In this document: piece by piece, positions 35,137 to 44,820 of the stretch
How the letters are laid out: each line of letters begins with the position of its first letter
How positions within the stretch are numbered: the stretch's first letter is position 1
From: Catenuloplanes atrovinosus
GTDB lineage: Bacteria > Actinomycetota > Actinomycetes > Mycobacteriales > Micromonosporaceae
Length of the DNA stretch: 64,000 nucleotides
Assembly: GCF_031458235.1 (NCBI RefSeq)
Contig: NZ_JAVDYB010000001.1
Span: forward strand, 7,589,001 to 7,653,000
Direction: 5' to 3'
Position numbers and translations under genes: made by a program
Notes under the pieces: generated by a model
Seen by the model: only the letters and a program-made list of their open reading frames with translations
Told to the model about the DNA's origin: nothing
Databases searched by the model: none

Positions 35137-37098
35137 ATGAGTACGGACAAACCGCAGCTCACCGGCGATGGGCAGGGTGGCGCGGAGGCCGGGGCGCGCA
35201 AGCCGGAGGGGAGCGCCGCGTCGCTGCGCGCGGCCGCCCCCGGCGAGTCGGCCACTCCGGCCGCTCCGGCCGCCAGGCCGGCGGACCGGCCCGGGCAGAT
35301 GACCGTCATGACCGATCCGAACCGGGACCCCTTCGAGTCGTTCGGGCCGCCGCCGCCCGTGCAGCTCAGCCGGGTGGGGCGGATCCGGACCGCGGTCGCC
35401 CGCGCGCTGGTGCACGAGTGGACGTTCGCGATCCTCGCCGGCCTGCTCGCCGCCGTGGTCGTCACCTGGCCCACGCTGAGATACCCGCTGCACACGATCC
35501 CGCAGGACATCTGGGACCCGACGCTCCAGGCCTGGCAGATGGCCTGGTCCGGGCACATCCTGCTGACCGACCCGGCGCAGCTGTGGAACTCCAACACGTT
35601 CTATCCGAACGAGCTGAGCTTCGCGTTCTCCGACGCGCTGCTCGGGTACGCCCCGGCCGGCATGATCGGCGAGGGCCCGGTCGCCGCGGTGCTGCGGTAC
35701 AACATCATTTACGTGCTGGCGTACGCGCTGGTCTTCATCGGTGGGTACGCACTGGCTCGGCAGCTCGGCACCGGCCGGATCGCGGGCGCGGTCGCCGGCG
35801 CGGCACTGGCCCTGGCGCCGTGGCGCCTGCCCCAGGCCGGCCACCTGCACGTCATGTCCAGCGGCGGCATCATGCTCGCGCTGGCGATGCTGGCCCGCGG
35901 CCACGGCTACTCGCTGCGCCACGGATACCGGCCGGAGCGCCGCCACGCAGGGTGGGCGCTGGCCGGCTGGCTGGTCGCGGCGTGGCAGATCAGCCTCGGC
36001 TTCGGCATCGGGCTGCCGTTCGCGTACGTGCTCTTGCTGATCGTGCTGGTGTCCGCCGTGACGTACGCGGTGAAGCGGTTCCGGGTGTGGAAGGAGCCGA
36101 AGCCGTTCGGCTGGCGGCTGCTCGCGGCGGACGCGGCCGGCGGCCTGATCTTCGCCGCGGTCGGCGCGCTGCTCGCCATCCCGTACTTCCGGGTCTCCGA
36201 GATGTACCCGAACGCCAGGCGCAGCATCGCGGACATCGAGCTGTTCTCGCCGCCGCTCCGCAGCTTCTTCATCGCGCCCGCGGAGTCCGCGCTCTGGGGC
36301 GAGCTGCACACGGTGGCGCGCGACGCGCTGCCGTTCAAGCCGGAGATGACGCTGCTGCCCGGCTTCGCGCTGATCGGGCTCGCGGTCGCGGGCCTGTTCT
36401 TCTCGATCTGGACGGTACGGCAGCGCGCGCTGCTGGCGGCCGGCGTGCTGGTCAGCGGCGTGCTGTCGATGGGCACCGCGTTCTACGGCGGGACGTTCAC
36501 CTACGTGCCGCTGTTCGAGCACCTGCCGGGCTGGCAGGGCATCCGCACGCCGGGCCGGCTCGTGCTGTGGACCACCATCTTCCTGGCGCTGCTGGCCGCG
36601 GGCGCGGTCGCGGCGTACTCGCGGCGCGCCGTGGACTTCTCCCGCGAGCGGGTGCCGGCCCGGCCGGGCCCGCTGCTGCGCCTCGCCACGCTGCTGCCGC
36701 TGCTGGCGATCGTGCTGGAGGGTGCGAACCTCACGCCGCACCCGATCGTGCCGCAGCAGCCGCTGGCGATGCGCGCGGTCGACGGGCCGATGCTGGTGCT
36801 GCCCAGCGTGGGCGGCTGGGACCAGCACGTGATGCTCTGGTCCACCACCCGGTTCCAGGAGGTGACCAACGGCGGCAGCGGCTTCACGCCGACGAAGACC
36901 GACGAGATCCGCGCCGCGACGCAGTCGTTCCCCGACCAGACCAGCATCGACTACCTGCGCGGCATCGGCGTGCGGAACGTGGTGGTGATGCGCGAGTGGA
37001 TCGTCGGCACGGATCTGGAGGCGCGCGTCGACCTTCCCGTCGACTACCTCGGCATCACCCGCGAGGACATGGAGAACGCGGTGGTCTACCGCCTCTGA
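35137..37098 (+). CDS. Large polytopic membrane protein (GT-C glycosyltransferase-like)
   Basis: 653 residues. A disordered Ala/Pro-rich N-terminus (1-85) is followed by about eleven membrane helices and a C-terminal globular part (about 545-653). Loop residues TIPQDIWDPTLQAWQMAW near the first helix recall the early Asp-containing loop of GT-C enzymes, with QLWNSNTFYPNELSFAFSD next. The C-terminal end (DYLRGIGVRNVVVMREWIVG) is soluble-like. Likely transfers sugars from a polyprenyl carrier, but no acceptor can be named. Confidence 0.65.
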   Translation: MSTDKPQLTGDGQGGAEAGARKPEGSAASLRAAAPGESATPAAPAARPADRPGQMTVMTDPNRDPFESFGPPPPVQLSRVGRIRTAVARALVHEWTFAILAGLLAAVVVTWPTLRYPLHTIPQDIWDPTLQAWQMAWSGHILLTDPAQLWNSNTFYPNELSFAFSDALLGYAPAGMIGEGPVAAVLRYNIIYVLAYALVFIGGYALARQLGTGRIAGAVAGAALALAPWRLPQAGHLHVMSSGGIMLALAMLARGHGYSLRHGYRPERRHAGWALAGWLVAAWQISLGFGIGLPFAYVLLLIVLVSAVTYAVKRFRVWKEPKPFGWRLLAADAAGGLIFAAVGALLAIPYFRVSEMYPNARRSIADIELFSPPLRSFFIAPAESALWGELHTVARDALPFKPEMTLLPGFALIGLAVAGLFFSIWTVRQRALLAAGVLVSGVLSMGTAFYGGTFTYVPLFEHLPGWQGIRTPGRLVLWTTIFLALLAAGAVAAYSRRAVDFSRERVPARPGPLLRLATLLPLLAIVLEGANLTPHPIVPQQPLAMRAVDGPMLVLPSVGGWDQHVMLWSTTRFQEVTNGGSGFTPTKTDEIRAATQSFPDQTSIDYLRGIGVRNVVVMREWIVGTDLEARVDLPVDYLGITREDMENAVVYRL

Positions 37099-37111
37099 CC
37101 CACGCACGGAC

Positions 37112-37141
37112 GGCCCGGTTCGGCACTCGCCGGACCGGGCC
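37112..37141. terminator. Shared hairpin between two convergent genes
   Basis: Arms 37112-37124 (GGCCCGGTTCGGC) and 37129-37141 (GCCGGACCGGGCC) pair over 13 bp with one G-T wobble, loop ACTC. It lies between the stops of the plus-strand membrane protein (37098) and the minus-strand TusA-like gene (37157), so it can end both transcripts. Confidence 0.8.
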
Positions 37142-37156
37142 GGTTCACGTGGTACG

Positions 37157-37399
37157 TCAGCTCAGGCGGCGCACGTCGAAGGTGGACGGCGCGGGGGAAC
37201 CCAGGTACTCCTGCGACTTCATCCGGCACCAGGCGGGAATGTCGTTCGCCGCGGCCGGGTCGTCGGCCAGCACGCGGATCACCGCACCGGTGGGCAGCGC
37301 GGGGAGCCGCTTGGCGAGCGCGATCACCGGGAGCGGGCAGCGCCGGCCGAGGCAGTCGAGCACCTCGGCCGGCTCACCGTCACCGGCCGTCGTCGTCAC
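37157..37399 (-). CDS. TusA/SirA-family sulfur carrier protein
   Basis: 80 residues from GTG 37399. Contains the family motif EVLDCLGRRCPLPVIALAKRL with the Cys-Pro that carries sulfur, then VIRVLADDPAAANDIPAWCRMKSQEYLG. Overlaps the end of the upstream membrane protein gene by 20 bases, so it is coupled to it. A link with the Moco genes of the same region (also sulfur-dependent) is possible but not shown. Confidence 0.85.
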   Translation of the reverse strand: MTTTAGDGEPAEVLDCLGRRCPLPVIALAKRLPALPTGAVIRVLADDPAAANDIPAWCRMKSQEYLGSPAPSTFDVRRLS

Positions 37400-39194
37400 T
37401 CGCCCGCCGCTCACCGGCCGAAGCGTCGCCACGGGCCGAGCCGTCCTCGCCGGCCGAAGCGTCGCCACGGGCCGGGTCATCAGTGCCGGCCGGGTCATCA
37501 GTGCCGGCCGGACCGTCGGTGCCGGGCAGCCCCGACGAGGCGGAGGCCGGGCCGGGAGCGGTGGTCGACGCCGAGACGGGCGGCGGGCCGGACGCGGGCG
37601 CCGGGGTCCGGTCCTCGGCGCCGTCGTCCAGGTCGTCCAGGCGGTCGTCCGCGAGATAGGCGGTCGAGCCGCTCGCCGTACCGGCGCCGAGACCCGCGCC
37701 CGCCAGCGCCGGAACCGGCAGTACCGCCCCCTGGCCGCGCCCGAACCGGCTGATCACCCACGGCGCGTCCGGCGCGCCGTCGAGGACACCGCCGTCCGGG
37801 TCGTCGTCGTAGACCGTGCGCACCGGGTCCTCCTCCGGGTGCCGGATCTCCCGGATCACGAACCAGCAGAGCGCCGCCACCGTGACCAGCCGCAGCGTGG
37901 CCGCCAGCACGAACACGCCCTCCGGGAAGACCTGCTTGCCGGAGGCCCCCAGCAGTTCGCCGTAGAACGCCACGAAGTACAGCACCTCGGCCGCCTGCCA
38001 GGCGAGGAACGCGCCCCAGCGCGGCCGGGCCAGCACCGCGAGCGGCAGCAGCCAGAGCACGAACTGCTGCGACCACACCTTGTTGAAGATCAGGAACGCG
38101 GCCACCACCAGGAAGATCACCTGAGCGAGGCGGGGCCGCCGCGGCGCGGTCATGATCAGGAACGCGATGCCGAGGCAGGCCAGGCCGAACAGCGCGTAGC
38201 TGGTCCAGTTCAGCGCCGGGTCCACGTTGTCGCTGAACCACTGGAAGATGCCCTGCTCGCCGGGGATCAGCGGGGCGAGCTTGCCGTCCAGGTAGCGGCC
38301 GACGTACCAGAGGGTGCCCCAGTCGATCGGGCGTTCCGTGTTGAGCTCGAAGAACCGGTTCCACGACTCGCGCCAGAGCAGGAACACCGGCGCGTTGACC
38401 GCGAGCCAGGTGGCGGCGCCGGTGCCGAGCGCGACGAGCACCGGCCGGATCCGCCCGGCCCGCAGCCCGAGGATGAGCAGCGGCCCGAAGATGAACAGCG
38501 GCCAGAGTTTGGCCGCGGCACCGAGGCCGAGCAGCACGCCGGCCAGCACCGGTTTGCTCCGTGCCCAGGCGTAGAGCCCGGCCGCGGCGAGCCCGATCAC
38601 GAGGAAGTCCCAGTTCACGGTCGCGGTGACGAACAGCGCCGGTGCGAGCGCGAACAGCGCGGCGTCCCACGGGCGCCGGCGGCGCAGCGCGAGGATGACG
38701 GCCGCGGTGACGACCGCGAGCGCGGAGAGGACCAGCGCGTTCACGTCGTAGAACAGCGTGCCCTGGTTGATGCCCGGGTTCGCCTCGCCGTACGCGTGGA
38801 CCGGCAGGCCGAGCACGCCCATGAAGTAGCCGGTGACCACCGGGTACTCCACCGGGTGATCCCGGTAGGGGACCTTGCCCTCGTTGAGGCCTTCGGCGTA
38901 GTAGAGCGCGAGCACGTCCGTGTAGCAGAACCGGGTGTACTGCACATGGTTGTCCCAGGCGCCGTCGCGGCAGGGCGACTTCTGCACCCAGTGCAGCGCG
39001 AGCGTGAGACAGACCAGGGCCAGCACGATCCGGGTGGCGGTCCAGAACCGGGCGCCCTGTGGACCGCCGTGGCCGGAGGGCGCGGCGTGCTCGCCGAGCG
39101 GCCCGCCGATCGCCTCGGAGAGGCCACGGACGAACGGCTCCGACTGTCCGGGGTTGTCGACCCGCGGCTGCTGCTCGACGTTCATACGAGGCAT
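37380..39194 (-). CDS. GT87/DUF2029 membrane protein, homologue of mycobacterial Rv0051
   Basis: 604 residues from ATG 39194 (MPRMNVEQQ). About eleven membrane helices; features include GLNEGKVPYRDHPVEYPVVTGYFMG, TATVNWDFLVIGLAAAGL, GLGAAAKLWPLFIFGPLL and IFNKVWSQQFVLWLLPLAVL, all common in GT87-type mannosyltransferase-like proteins. The last 120 residues are disordered and end in near-perfect repeats of AGTDDP and ARGDASAGE. Position next to ponA matches Rv0050-Rv0051. Its 3' end overlaps the TusA-like gene. Confidence 0.8.
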   Translation of the reverse strand: MPRMNVEQQPRVDNPGQSEPFVRGLSEAIGGPLGEHAAPSGHGGPQGARFWTATRIVLALVCLTLALHWVQKSPCRDGAWDNHVQYTRFCYTDVLALYYAEGLNEGKVPYRDHPVEYPVVTGYFMGVLGLPVHAYGEANPGINQGTLFYDVNALVLSALAVVTAAVILALRRRRPWDAALFALAPALFVTATVNWDFLVIGLAAAGLYAWARSKPVLAGVLLGLGAAAKLWPLFIFGPLLILGLRAGRIRPVLVALGTGAATWLAVNAPVFLLWRESWNRFFELNTERPIDWGTLWYVGRYLDGKLAPLIPGEQGIFQWFSDNVDPALNWTSYALFGLACLGIAFLIMTAPRRPRLAQVIFLVVAAFLIFNKVWSQQFVLWLLPLAVLARPRWGAFLAWQAAEVLYFVAFYGELLGASGKQVFPEGVFVLAATLRLVTVAALCWFVIREIRHPEEDPVRTVYDDDPDGGVLDGAPDAPWVISRFGRGQGAVLPVPALAGAGLGAGTASGSTAYLADDRLDDLDDGAEDRTPAPASGPPPVSASTTAPGPASASSGLPGTDGPAGTDDPAGTDDPARGDASAGEDGSARGDASAGERRASDDDGR

Positions 39195-39260
39195 CTTGCC
39201 CCATGACGCTGAAGAACCGGACACGGCCTCGGCGGATCACCGCATCGACCACGAACGATT

Positions 39261-39295
39261 GAGGCCGGTACGCACACCAGGTGCGTACCGGCCTC
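39261..39295 (-). terminator. Intrinsic terminator downstream of ponA
   Basis: Perfect 15-bp arms GAGGCCGGTACGCAC (39261-39275) and GTGCGTACCGGCCTC (39281-39295), loop ACCAG; a further 5 bp pair outside with one wobble (CGATT/GATCG). One of the strongest stems in the window, 24 bases 3' of the ponA stop and upstream of the GT87 gene. Confidence 0.9.
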
Positions 39296-39318
39296 GATCG
39301 AGTCAGACGGATCGACCG

Positions 39319-42189
39319 TCAGTCGTCGTCGTCATCATTCCCCGGTAGCCCGGGGATTCCGTTGGTCGGATTCGGCGCCGGTGGCGTCGGGTTGCCACCG
39401 GGGTTGTTGCCGCCGTTGTTGTTACCGCCGTTGTTGTTGCCGCCGTTGTTCGGGTTGTTGCCGAACAGGCAGTTGAAGTCGAACGGCTGGCAGCTCGGGC
39501 TGGAGTTCGGGTTGTTGCCCGGGTTCGGGTTCTCCGGCGCCTTCGGTGCCGGCGAGACACCGTTGGCCAGCACGCTGGGGTCGCCGACGAAGCTGCCCTC
39601 GGGGAAGCTCTCGATCTCGTACTTCGCCGCCTTGTTCGCGGCGTTCATGAAGTCTTCCCAGATCTGGCCCGGCGTGTCACCGCCGTACATGTCGCTGCCG
39701 TCCGGGTCCTTGATCGCCGAGCGCGCACCCGAGGTACCGACCCAGACTCCGGCCGCTATCTGCGTGGTCGCGCCCAGATACCAGGCGTCACCGTTCGTGC
39801 CGCCCTCCTTGCCGAGTTCCCAGGTGCCGGACTTGGCGAACGCCGGCCGGTCGTTGGCCAGCGAGTGGTCGTTGCCGTCACTGGCGCCCGGGATCTTCTG
39901 GAGGACCTTGAGCATGCTGTCTATCTGCTCGGTGTCGAACTTCTTCTCCGGCTTGATCTGCTCGCCGTTGACCTTGACCCACTCGCCGTCCGCGCGCTTC
40001 TTCTCGACGCTGACCACGAAGTGCGCCTTGTTGTAGCTGCCCCGGTTGGCGAGCGTGGCGAGGCCGTTGACGTGCTCGATGACCTTCACCTTGTACTGGC
40101 CGAAGCCGACCTCGACGTCGAACTTGCTCGGCGCGACCGCGCTCGGCTCCACCTCGGCGAGGTTGATCACCTCGTCCTCGTCCGTCCACATGGTGCGGAT
40201 GCCGGCGTCCCGGGCGACGGCTACGACCTTCTCCGGGCCCATCTCCTTGGTCATCCAGTAGAACGGCACGTTGAACGAGTCGATCGTCATCTTCTCCAGC
40301 GAGCAGTACTTCGCACACGCCGGATCGTCACGGCCCGCGTTGGAGATCTCACGGCCGCCGCGCTCCTCGTCGACGTTCTTGGTCGAGTCCCAGTACGAGT
40401 CCATCGACATGCCTTCGCGCAGGCCGGCCGCGATCGTGTACATCTTGAACGTCGAGCCCGGGTTGTGACCGCCGTTGCCACCGCCGTAGTCGAAGCCCTG
40501 GCCGTCGTCACCGCCGTAGTAGGCGAGCACCTGGCCGTTGGTCGGGTCGATCGCGACCAGCGCGGCCTGGTGGTTCTCGTCCGTCTTGCTCATCGGCGAG
40601 GACTTGCTCTTGCGCGAGGCCGCGTCCTCCGCCGCCTTCTGCATGGCCGGGTTGATCGAGATCTTGATCCGGTACGGACGCTGCTGCCAGTCCGTTATGC
40701 CCATCTCTTCCAGCTCGGCCTTGACGTACTTGAGCACGTGACCGATCGGCTTGCTGTTCGCGCACTCCGACACGCAGCCGTCCGGGTTGTACTTGACCAG
40801 GCTCTTCTCCGGGTACTCCGCCTTCGCCCGATCCTCCGCGCTCAGCCAGCCCATCTCGACCATGTTGTCGAGCGTGTAGCCCCAGCGCTCCTTCGAGGCC
40901 TCGAGGTTGTAGTGCGGGTCGTAGCCCGCGTGACCACCCTTGATCGGCTCCGGCTGCTTGATCACGGCGGCGAGCACGGCGGCCTCGGACGCGGTGATCG
41001 CGTTCTTCTCGCCGGGCGGCGTGGTGACCGACTTGTTGAAGTACGCCTTGGCGGCCGCCTCGACGCCCTCCGCGCCCCGGCCGAACCAGATCGCGTTGAG
41101 GTACAGCGAGATGATCTGGTCCTTGTCGTACGTGTCCTCGATCTTGCGGGCCAGCAGCGCCTCGCGGATCTTCCGGTTGTAGTTGATGCCGGTCAGCTCC
41201 GCGGCGTGCCGCGCGTACTGCTGGGTGATCGTGGACGCGCCCTGGGTGTTGCCGCCGGAGATGTTGTTCCACGCGGCGCGGGCGATGCCCTTGAGGTCGA
41301 TGCCGGAGTGGTCGTAGAACTTCTTGTCCTCCGCGGCCGCGACCGCGTGCTTGACCAGCGGCGAGATCTTCTCGTCCGGCACCACGGTGCGGTTGTGCTC
41401 GCCGAGCTTGGTCAGCTCGGTGCCGTCCGCGTAGGCGACCGTGGAGATCTCCGGCTCGAACGTGTTGATGTCCGGGATGTCGTCGAAGGCGTAGGTCAGG
41501 CCCACGATGCTGACGCCGGCCAGCATGATGACGACGGCGAACGCCGCTATCGACCAGTTGGCGATCTTGCGGCGGCGCGCGCGCTTCGCGGCGTCCGGGC
41601 TCAGCGCGGCGGCGCCGCGGCGCCCGGGGCCGGTGCCGCCCGGTCCGGCCCCACCGGGGCCACCGGGGCCGGCCGGGGAGACGGGGCGAACGCTGGCGCG
41701 GCCCGGCACGGCCCGGCCGACCGGCGCGCCGCCGACCGCCGCACCGCCGACCGCGGCACCACCCACGGCGGCACCGCCGACCGCGGCGGCGCCCACGGAC
41801 GCGCGTCCCGGCACGGCCGGGCGCGCGGAGCCGACCGAGGCGGAACCGGAGCTGCCCGGCACCCGCGCGCCACCGACCGCGGCGCTGCCGCCGACCGAGG
41901 CACGCCCGGGCGCGCCACCGCTGACCGGGCTGCCCGGCACGCGGGCACCGCCGACCGCGGCGCTGCCGCCCACGGACGCTCGTGCGCTGGGGGGTCCGCC
42001 GGGCCGAGCGCTGCCGGAGGCACGCGGGGGCATGCTCCCTCCGGGGCGAGCGCCGTTACCCGGCCAGCCTCCCGAGCCGGCCGCGCCGCCGTAGCGGTCG
42101 TCGTCCGGCTCGCCGGAGCCCGGCATCCTGCCTCCGCCCGGACCGGAGGCCCGGCCATGCGGAGAACTGGGTTCGCCGTACGCGTTCAT
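39319..42189 (-). CDS. ponA: Bifunctional class A penicillin-binding protein (PBP1A-type)
   Basis: 956 residues. A 200-residue cytoplasmic tail of Gly/Ala/Pro/Ser-rich repeats (ASVGGSAAVGGARVPG, several AAVGG units) leads to one membrane helix (IANWSIAAFAVVIMLAGVSIVGL). Then GT51 glycosyltransferase (AAAEDKKFYDHSGIDLKG, GASTITQQYARHAAELTG, RKIEDTYDKDQIISLYLN, FGRGAEGVEAAAKAYF) and transpeptidase with GSTFKMYTI (SxxK), DSFNVPF (SxN) and AKSGTWELG in place of the usual KTG. The tail ends in Asn/Gly-rich repeats and five Asp. Context ino1-padR-DUF5318-ponA matches mycobacteria. Confidence 0.95.
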   Translation of the reverse strand: MNAYGEPSSPHGRASGPGGGRMPGSGEPDDDRYGGAAGSGGWPGNGARPGGSMPPRASGSARPGGPPSARASVGGSAAVGGARVPGSPVSGGAPGRASVGGSAAVGGARVPGSSGSASVGSARPAVPGRASVGAAAVGGAAVGGAAVGGAAVGGAPVGRAVPGRASVRPVSPAGPGGPGGAGPGGTGPGRRGAAALSPDAAKRARRRKIANWSIAAFAVVIMLAGVSIVGLTYAFDDIPDINTFEPEISTVAYADGTELTKLGEHNRTVVPDEKISPLVKHAVAAAEDKKFYDHSGIDLKGIARAAWNNISGGNTQGASTITQQYARHAAELTGINYNRKIREALLARKIEDTYDKDQIISLYLNAIWFGRGAEGVEAAAKAYFNKSVTTPPGEKNAITASEAAVLAAVIKQPEPIKGGHAGYDPHYNLEASKERWGYTLDNMVEMGWLSAEDRAKAEYPEKSLVKYNPDGCVSECANSKPIGHVLKYVKAELEEMGITDWQQRPYRIKISINPAMQKAAEDAASRKSKSSPMSKTDENHQAALVAIDPTNGQVLAYYGGDDGQGFDYGGGNGGHNPGSTFKMYTIAAGLREGMSMDSYWDSTKNVDEERGGREISNAGRDDPACAKYCSLEKMTIDSFNVPFYWMTKEMGPEKVVAVARDAGIRTMWTDEDEVINLAEVEPSAVAPSKFDVEVGFGQYKVKVIEHVNGLATLANRGSYNKAHFVVSVEKKRADGEWVKVNGEQIKPEKKFDTEQIDSMLKVLQKIPGASDGNDHSLANDRPAFAKSGTWELGKEGGTNGDAWYLGATTQIAAGVWVGTSGARSAIKDPDGSDMYGGDTPGQIWEDFMNAANKAAKYEIESFPEGSFVGDPSVLANGVSPAPKAPENPNPGNNPNSSPSCQPFDFNCLFGNNPNNGGNNNGGNNNGGNNPGGNPTPPAPNPTNGIPGLPGNDDDDD

Positions 42190-42383
42190 TCGTCACACCC
42201 TGCCGGTCGCGGTGGCGCGGATCGACGACCCTCGGGGGTGGTCGTGAGCTTCGCCACGAACGGACACTAGGGGCGCGGCGGTACAGACCGCGGCCCTTTC
42301 ACTTGACTTTGTAGCCGTTACATCCGGAATAAACGGACTTATCGGGCTAACGATCTCACGTGCGTCTGCGGCCCACGAGCGCG

Positions 42384-42803
42384 TCACCGTTCCGCTCCTC
42401 GCCGGTGACCGGCCCCGCCGGTGGTCTCGTCCGCCTCCAGGCCGTCGCGGCCCAGCAGGAACTGCTCCACCAGGTGGTTCCAGGAGCAGCCCTGGCACAC
42501 CTCCACCACGTACACCTGGAACTCACTCAGCGTCATCGCCAGCATCGGCAGCTCGGCCAGCTTCCGTGCCTGCCCGGCGGACTGCTTGAGCTCATCACCG
42601 TAGATGTAGTGCACGAGGGTGAGGTTCTCCCGGCGGCACATCGGACAGCGCTCCTCGGTCGGCTCGCCGTGGAATCGTGCCGCGTTCTTGAGGTAGGGCG
42701 AGGCATCACACACCTCGTGGACGCCCACCCTGCCCGAATGGACCTCACGCAGCACCGCTCGCCTCTGGAGCGAGTAGTCCACCACCTGCCGCTGCGTGCG
42801 CAC
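42384..42803 (-). CDS. DUF5318-family zinc-ribbon protein, Rv0049 homologue
   Basis: 139 residues from GTG 42803 (VRTQRQVVDYSLQRRAVLREV); a TTG at 42842 would add 13. Two CxxC pairs (RCPMCRRENLTLVHYIYGDELK and EVCQGCSWNHLVEQFLLG) suggest one zinc site. The family is found next to ponA in many actinobacteria; its role is unknown. Confidence 0.85.
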   Translation of the reverse strand: MRTQRQVVDYSLQRRAVLREVHSGRVGVHEVCDASPYLKNAARFHGEPTEERCPMCRRENLTLVHYIYGDELKQSAGQARKLAELPMLAMTLSEFQVYVVEVCQGCSWNHLVEQFLLGRDGLEADETTGGAGHRRGAER

Positions 42804-42927
42804 GGACTGAAGAGTAACGGCTCCCGGCCCAAGAGGCGACAACGCTCACTTTCCGTGACAGTCAGTGGCCGACACAAACGTTTAACGGCACATCGTTTGC
42901 GTCTCGGCCACCTGACGTTCTACGGTT

Positions 42928-42950
42928 CGATGTATCGGGCCGATACATCG
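42928..42950. promoter_or_regulatory. Perfect palindromic operator upstream of padR-ino1
   Basis: 23-base perfect palindrome around 42939: arm CGATGTATCGG, centre G, then its reverse complement. It lies 34 bases upstream of the padR start, in or next to the expected promoter. PadR-family proteins bind symmetric sites of the ATGTATC type, so autoregulation of padR and the following ino1 is a reasonable inference. Confidence 0.85.
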
Positions 42951-42983
42951 GGAGATCCAGAATCCCGAGAGAGAGGAGCGGCC

Positions 42984-43607
42984 GTGCTGGAGTTCGCCAT
43001 CCTCGGTCTGCTCTCCGAGTCGGCCATGCACGGCTACGAGTTGCGCAAGGAGCTGAGCACCAAGCTCGGCCCGATCCGCGCGGCGATCAGCTACGGCACC
43101 CTTTACCCGACGCTCAAGCGCCTGCAACTCGCCGGCTGGATCGCCCAGGCGGGCGAGACACCGGCGACGGCGGACGAGGTGCCGGCGCTGACCAGCCGCC
43201 GGGGCCGGATCGTCTACAAGATCACCGCCGAGGGCAAGGAGCGGTTCGCGGAGCTGATCGCGCACGCCGGCCCGGAGACGTACGACGACGCGAGCTTCAC
43301 CGTGCACTTCGCGTTCTTCGCCCGCACCGATCGCGCCACCCGGCTGCGCATCCTGGAGGGCCGCCGCCGGAAGGTCGAGGAGCGGCGCGAGGGCCTGCGC
43401 AACGTGCTGGCCCGGGCCACCGAGCGACTCGACGCGTACACGCTGGAGCTGCAGCGCCACGGCCTGGAGGCCTGTGAGCGCGAAGTGCGCTGGCTGGAGG
43501 AGCTCATCGCGAGCGAGCGATCCGGCCGCGCGCCGGGCCGTCCCGGCCCGACCGATCTCCCGCCCTCGACCGGCGACGCCGCCGGCGAGGAGCCGGGCAC
43601 GTCATGA
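42984..43607 (+). CDS. PadR-family transcriptional regulator
   Basis: 207 residues from GTG 42984 with GAGAGGAG ribosome site. N-terminal winged helix typical of PadR ([60 protein letters not shown]), then a long coiled-coil dimerisation helix ([54 protein letters not shown]). Upstream is the perfect palindrome, 43 bases downstream is ino1. Matches Rv0047c beside Rv0046c; probably represses its own operon. Confidence 0.92.
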   Translation: MLEFAILGLLSESAMHGYELRKELSTKLGPIRAAISYGTLYPTLKRLQLAGWIAQAGETPATADEVPALTSRRGRIVYKITAEGKERFAELIAHAGPETYDDASFTVHFAFFARTDRATRLRILEGRRRKVEERREGLRNVLARATERLDAYTLELQRHGLEACEREVRWLEELIASERSGRAPGRPGPTDLPPSTGDAAGEEPGTS

Positions 43608-43650
43608 CAGACGACCTGTCGTGCTGACCAAGAAGAAGGAGGCAAGCGGG

Positions 43651-44730
43651 ATGGGTTCCGTCCGCGTGGCCATCGTCGGCGTGGGTAACTGCGCCTCGTC
43701 CCTGGTCCAGGGTGTGGAGTACTACCGGGACGCCGACTCGAGCGACCGGGTCCCCGGTCTCATGCACGTCACGTTCGGTGACTACCACGTCTCCGACGTG
43801 ACGTTCGTCGCAGCGTTCGACGTGGACGCCAAGAAGGTCGGCCGTGACCTGGCCGAGGCGATCGTGGCGAGCGAGAACAACACGATCAAGCTGGCCGACG
43901 TGCCGCCGACCGGCGTGCAGGTGCAGCGCGGCCCGACCTTCGACGGTCTGGGCCAGTACTACCGAGAGATCATCGAGGAGTCGGACGAGGAGCCGGTGGA
44001 CGTGGCGCAGGCGCTGCGCGACGCCCGGGCCGACGTCGTCGTCGCCTACCTGCCGGTCGGCTCCGAGGAGGCGGCCAAGTTCTACGCGCAGGCCGCCATC
44101 GACGCCGGCTGCGCGTTCGTCAACGCGCTGCCGGTCTTCATCGCCTCCGACCCGGCGTGGGCGCAGCGGTTCACCGACGCGGGCCTGCCGATCGTCGGCG
44201 ACGACATCAAGAGCCAGGTCGGCGCCACCATCGTGCACCGCGCGCTGGCGAAGCTGTTCGAGGACCGCGGGGTCGAGCTGCTGCGCACGTACCAGCTGAA
44301 CTTCGGCGGCAACATGGACTTCATGAACATGCTGGAGCGCAACCGGCTGATCTCGAAGAAGATCTCGAAGACCCAGTCGGTCACGTCCCAGATCCCGCAC
44401 GAGATGGTCAAGAGCGACGTGCACATCGGCCCGTCCGATCACGTGCCGTGGCTCGACGACCGCAAGTGGGCGTACATCCGGCTGGAGGGCAAGGCGTTCG
44501 GCGACGTGCCGCTGAACGCGGAGCTCAAGCTCGAGGTCTGGGACTCGCCGAACTCGGCCGGCGTGATCATCGACGCGGTGCGCGCCGCCAAGATCGCGCT
44601 GGACCGGGGGATCGGCGGCCCGATCCTGTCCGCCTCGTCCTACTTCATGAAGTCGCCGCCGGTGCAGTACTCCGACCACGACGCGCACGCGGCCGTGGAC
44701 CGGTTCATCGCCGGCGAGATCGAGCGCTGA
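43651..44730 (+). CDS. ino1: Inositol-3-phosphate synthase
   Basis: 359 residues, standard for the actinobacterial enzyme. Converts glucose 6-phosphate to myo-inositol 1-phosphate with internal NAD cycling, for phosphatidylinositol and mycothiol. Motifs: [20 protein letters not shown] (Rossmann loop), [74 protein letters not shown] and [21 protein letters not shown] with AAGGAGG upstream. Co-transcribed with padR. Confidence 0.98.
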   Translation: MGSVRVAIVGVGNCASSLVQGVEYYRDADSSDRVPGLMHVTFGDYHVSDVTFVAAFDVDAKKVGRDLAEAIVASENNTIKLADVPPTGVQVQRGPTFDGLGQYYREIIEESDEEPVDVAQALRDARADVVVAYLPVGSEEAAKFYAQAAIDAGCAFVNALPVFIASDPAWAQRFTDAGLPIVGDDIKSQVGATIVHRALAKLFEDRGVELLRTYQLNFGGNMDFMNMLERNRLISKKISKTQSVTSQIPHEMVKSDVHIGPSDHVPWLDDRKWAYIRLEGKAFGDVPLNAELKLEVWDSPNSAGVIIDAVRAAKIALDRGIGGPILSASSYFMKSPPVQYSDHDAHAAVDRFIAGEIER

Positions 44731-44741
44731 TCTCTCGCGGA

Positions 44742-44769
44742 AGGGCCGGGTCCGCGCGGGCCCGGCCCT
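44742..44769 (+). terminator. Intrinsic terminator after ino1
   Basis: Perfect 9-bp arms AGGGCCGGG (44742-44750) and CCCGGCCCT (44761-44769), loop of 10 with partial extra pairing. Followed by CTCCTTATATATAGG, so it ends the padR-ino1 transcript 12 bases after the stop. Confidence 0.85.
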
Positions 44770-44820
44770 CTCCTTATATATAGGTACGACCACGCCGGGT
44801 GATTCACCCGATCGGGGCGG

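Noticed and set aside
35031-39206. 1391-codon plus-strand frame crossing the membrane protein, TusA and GT87 genes
   Set aside because: It spans several genes on both strands with Arg/Gln-rich composition and no motif; a GC-driven artefact.
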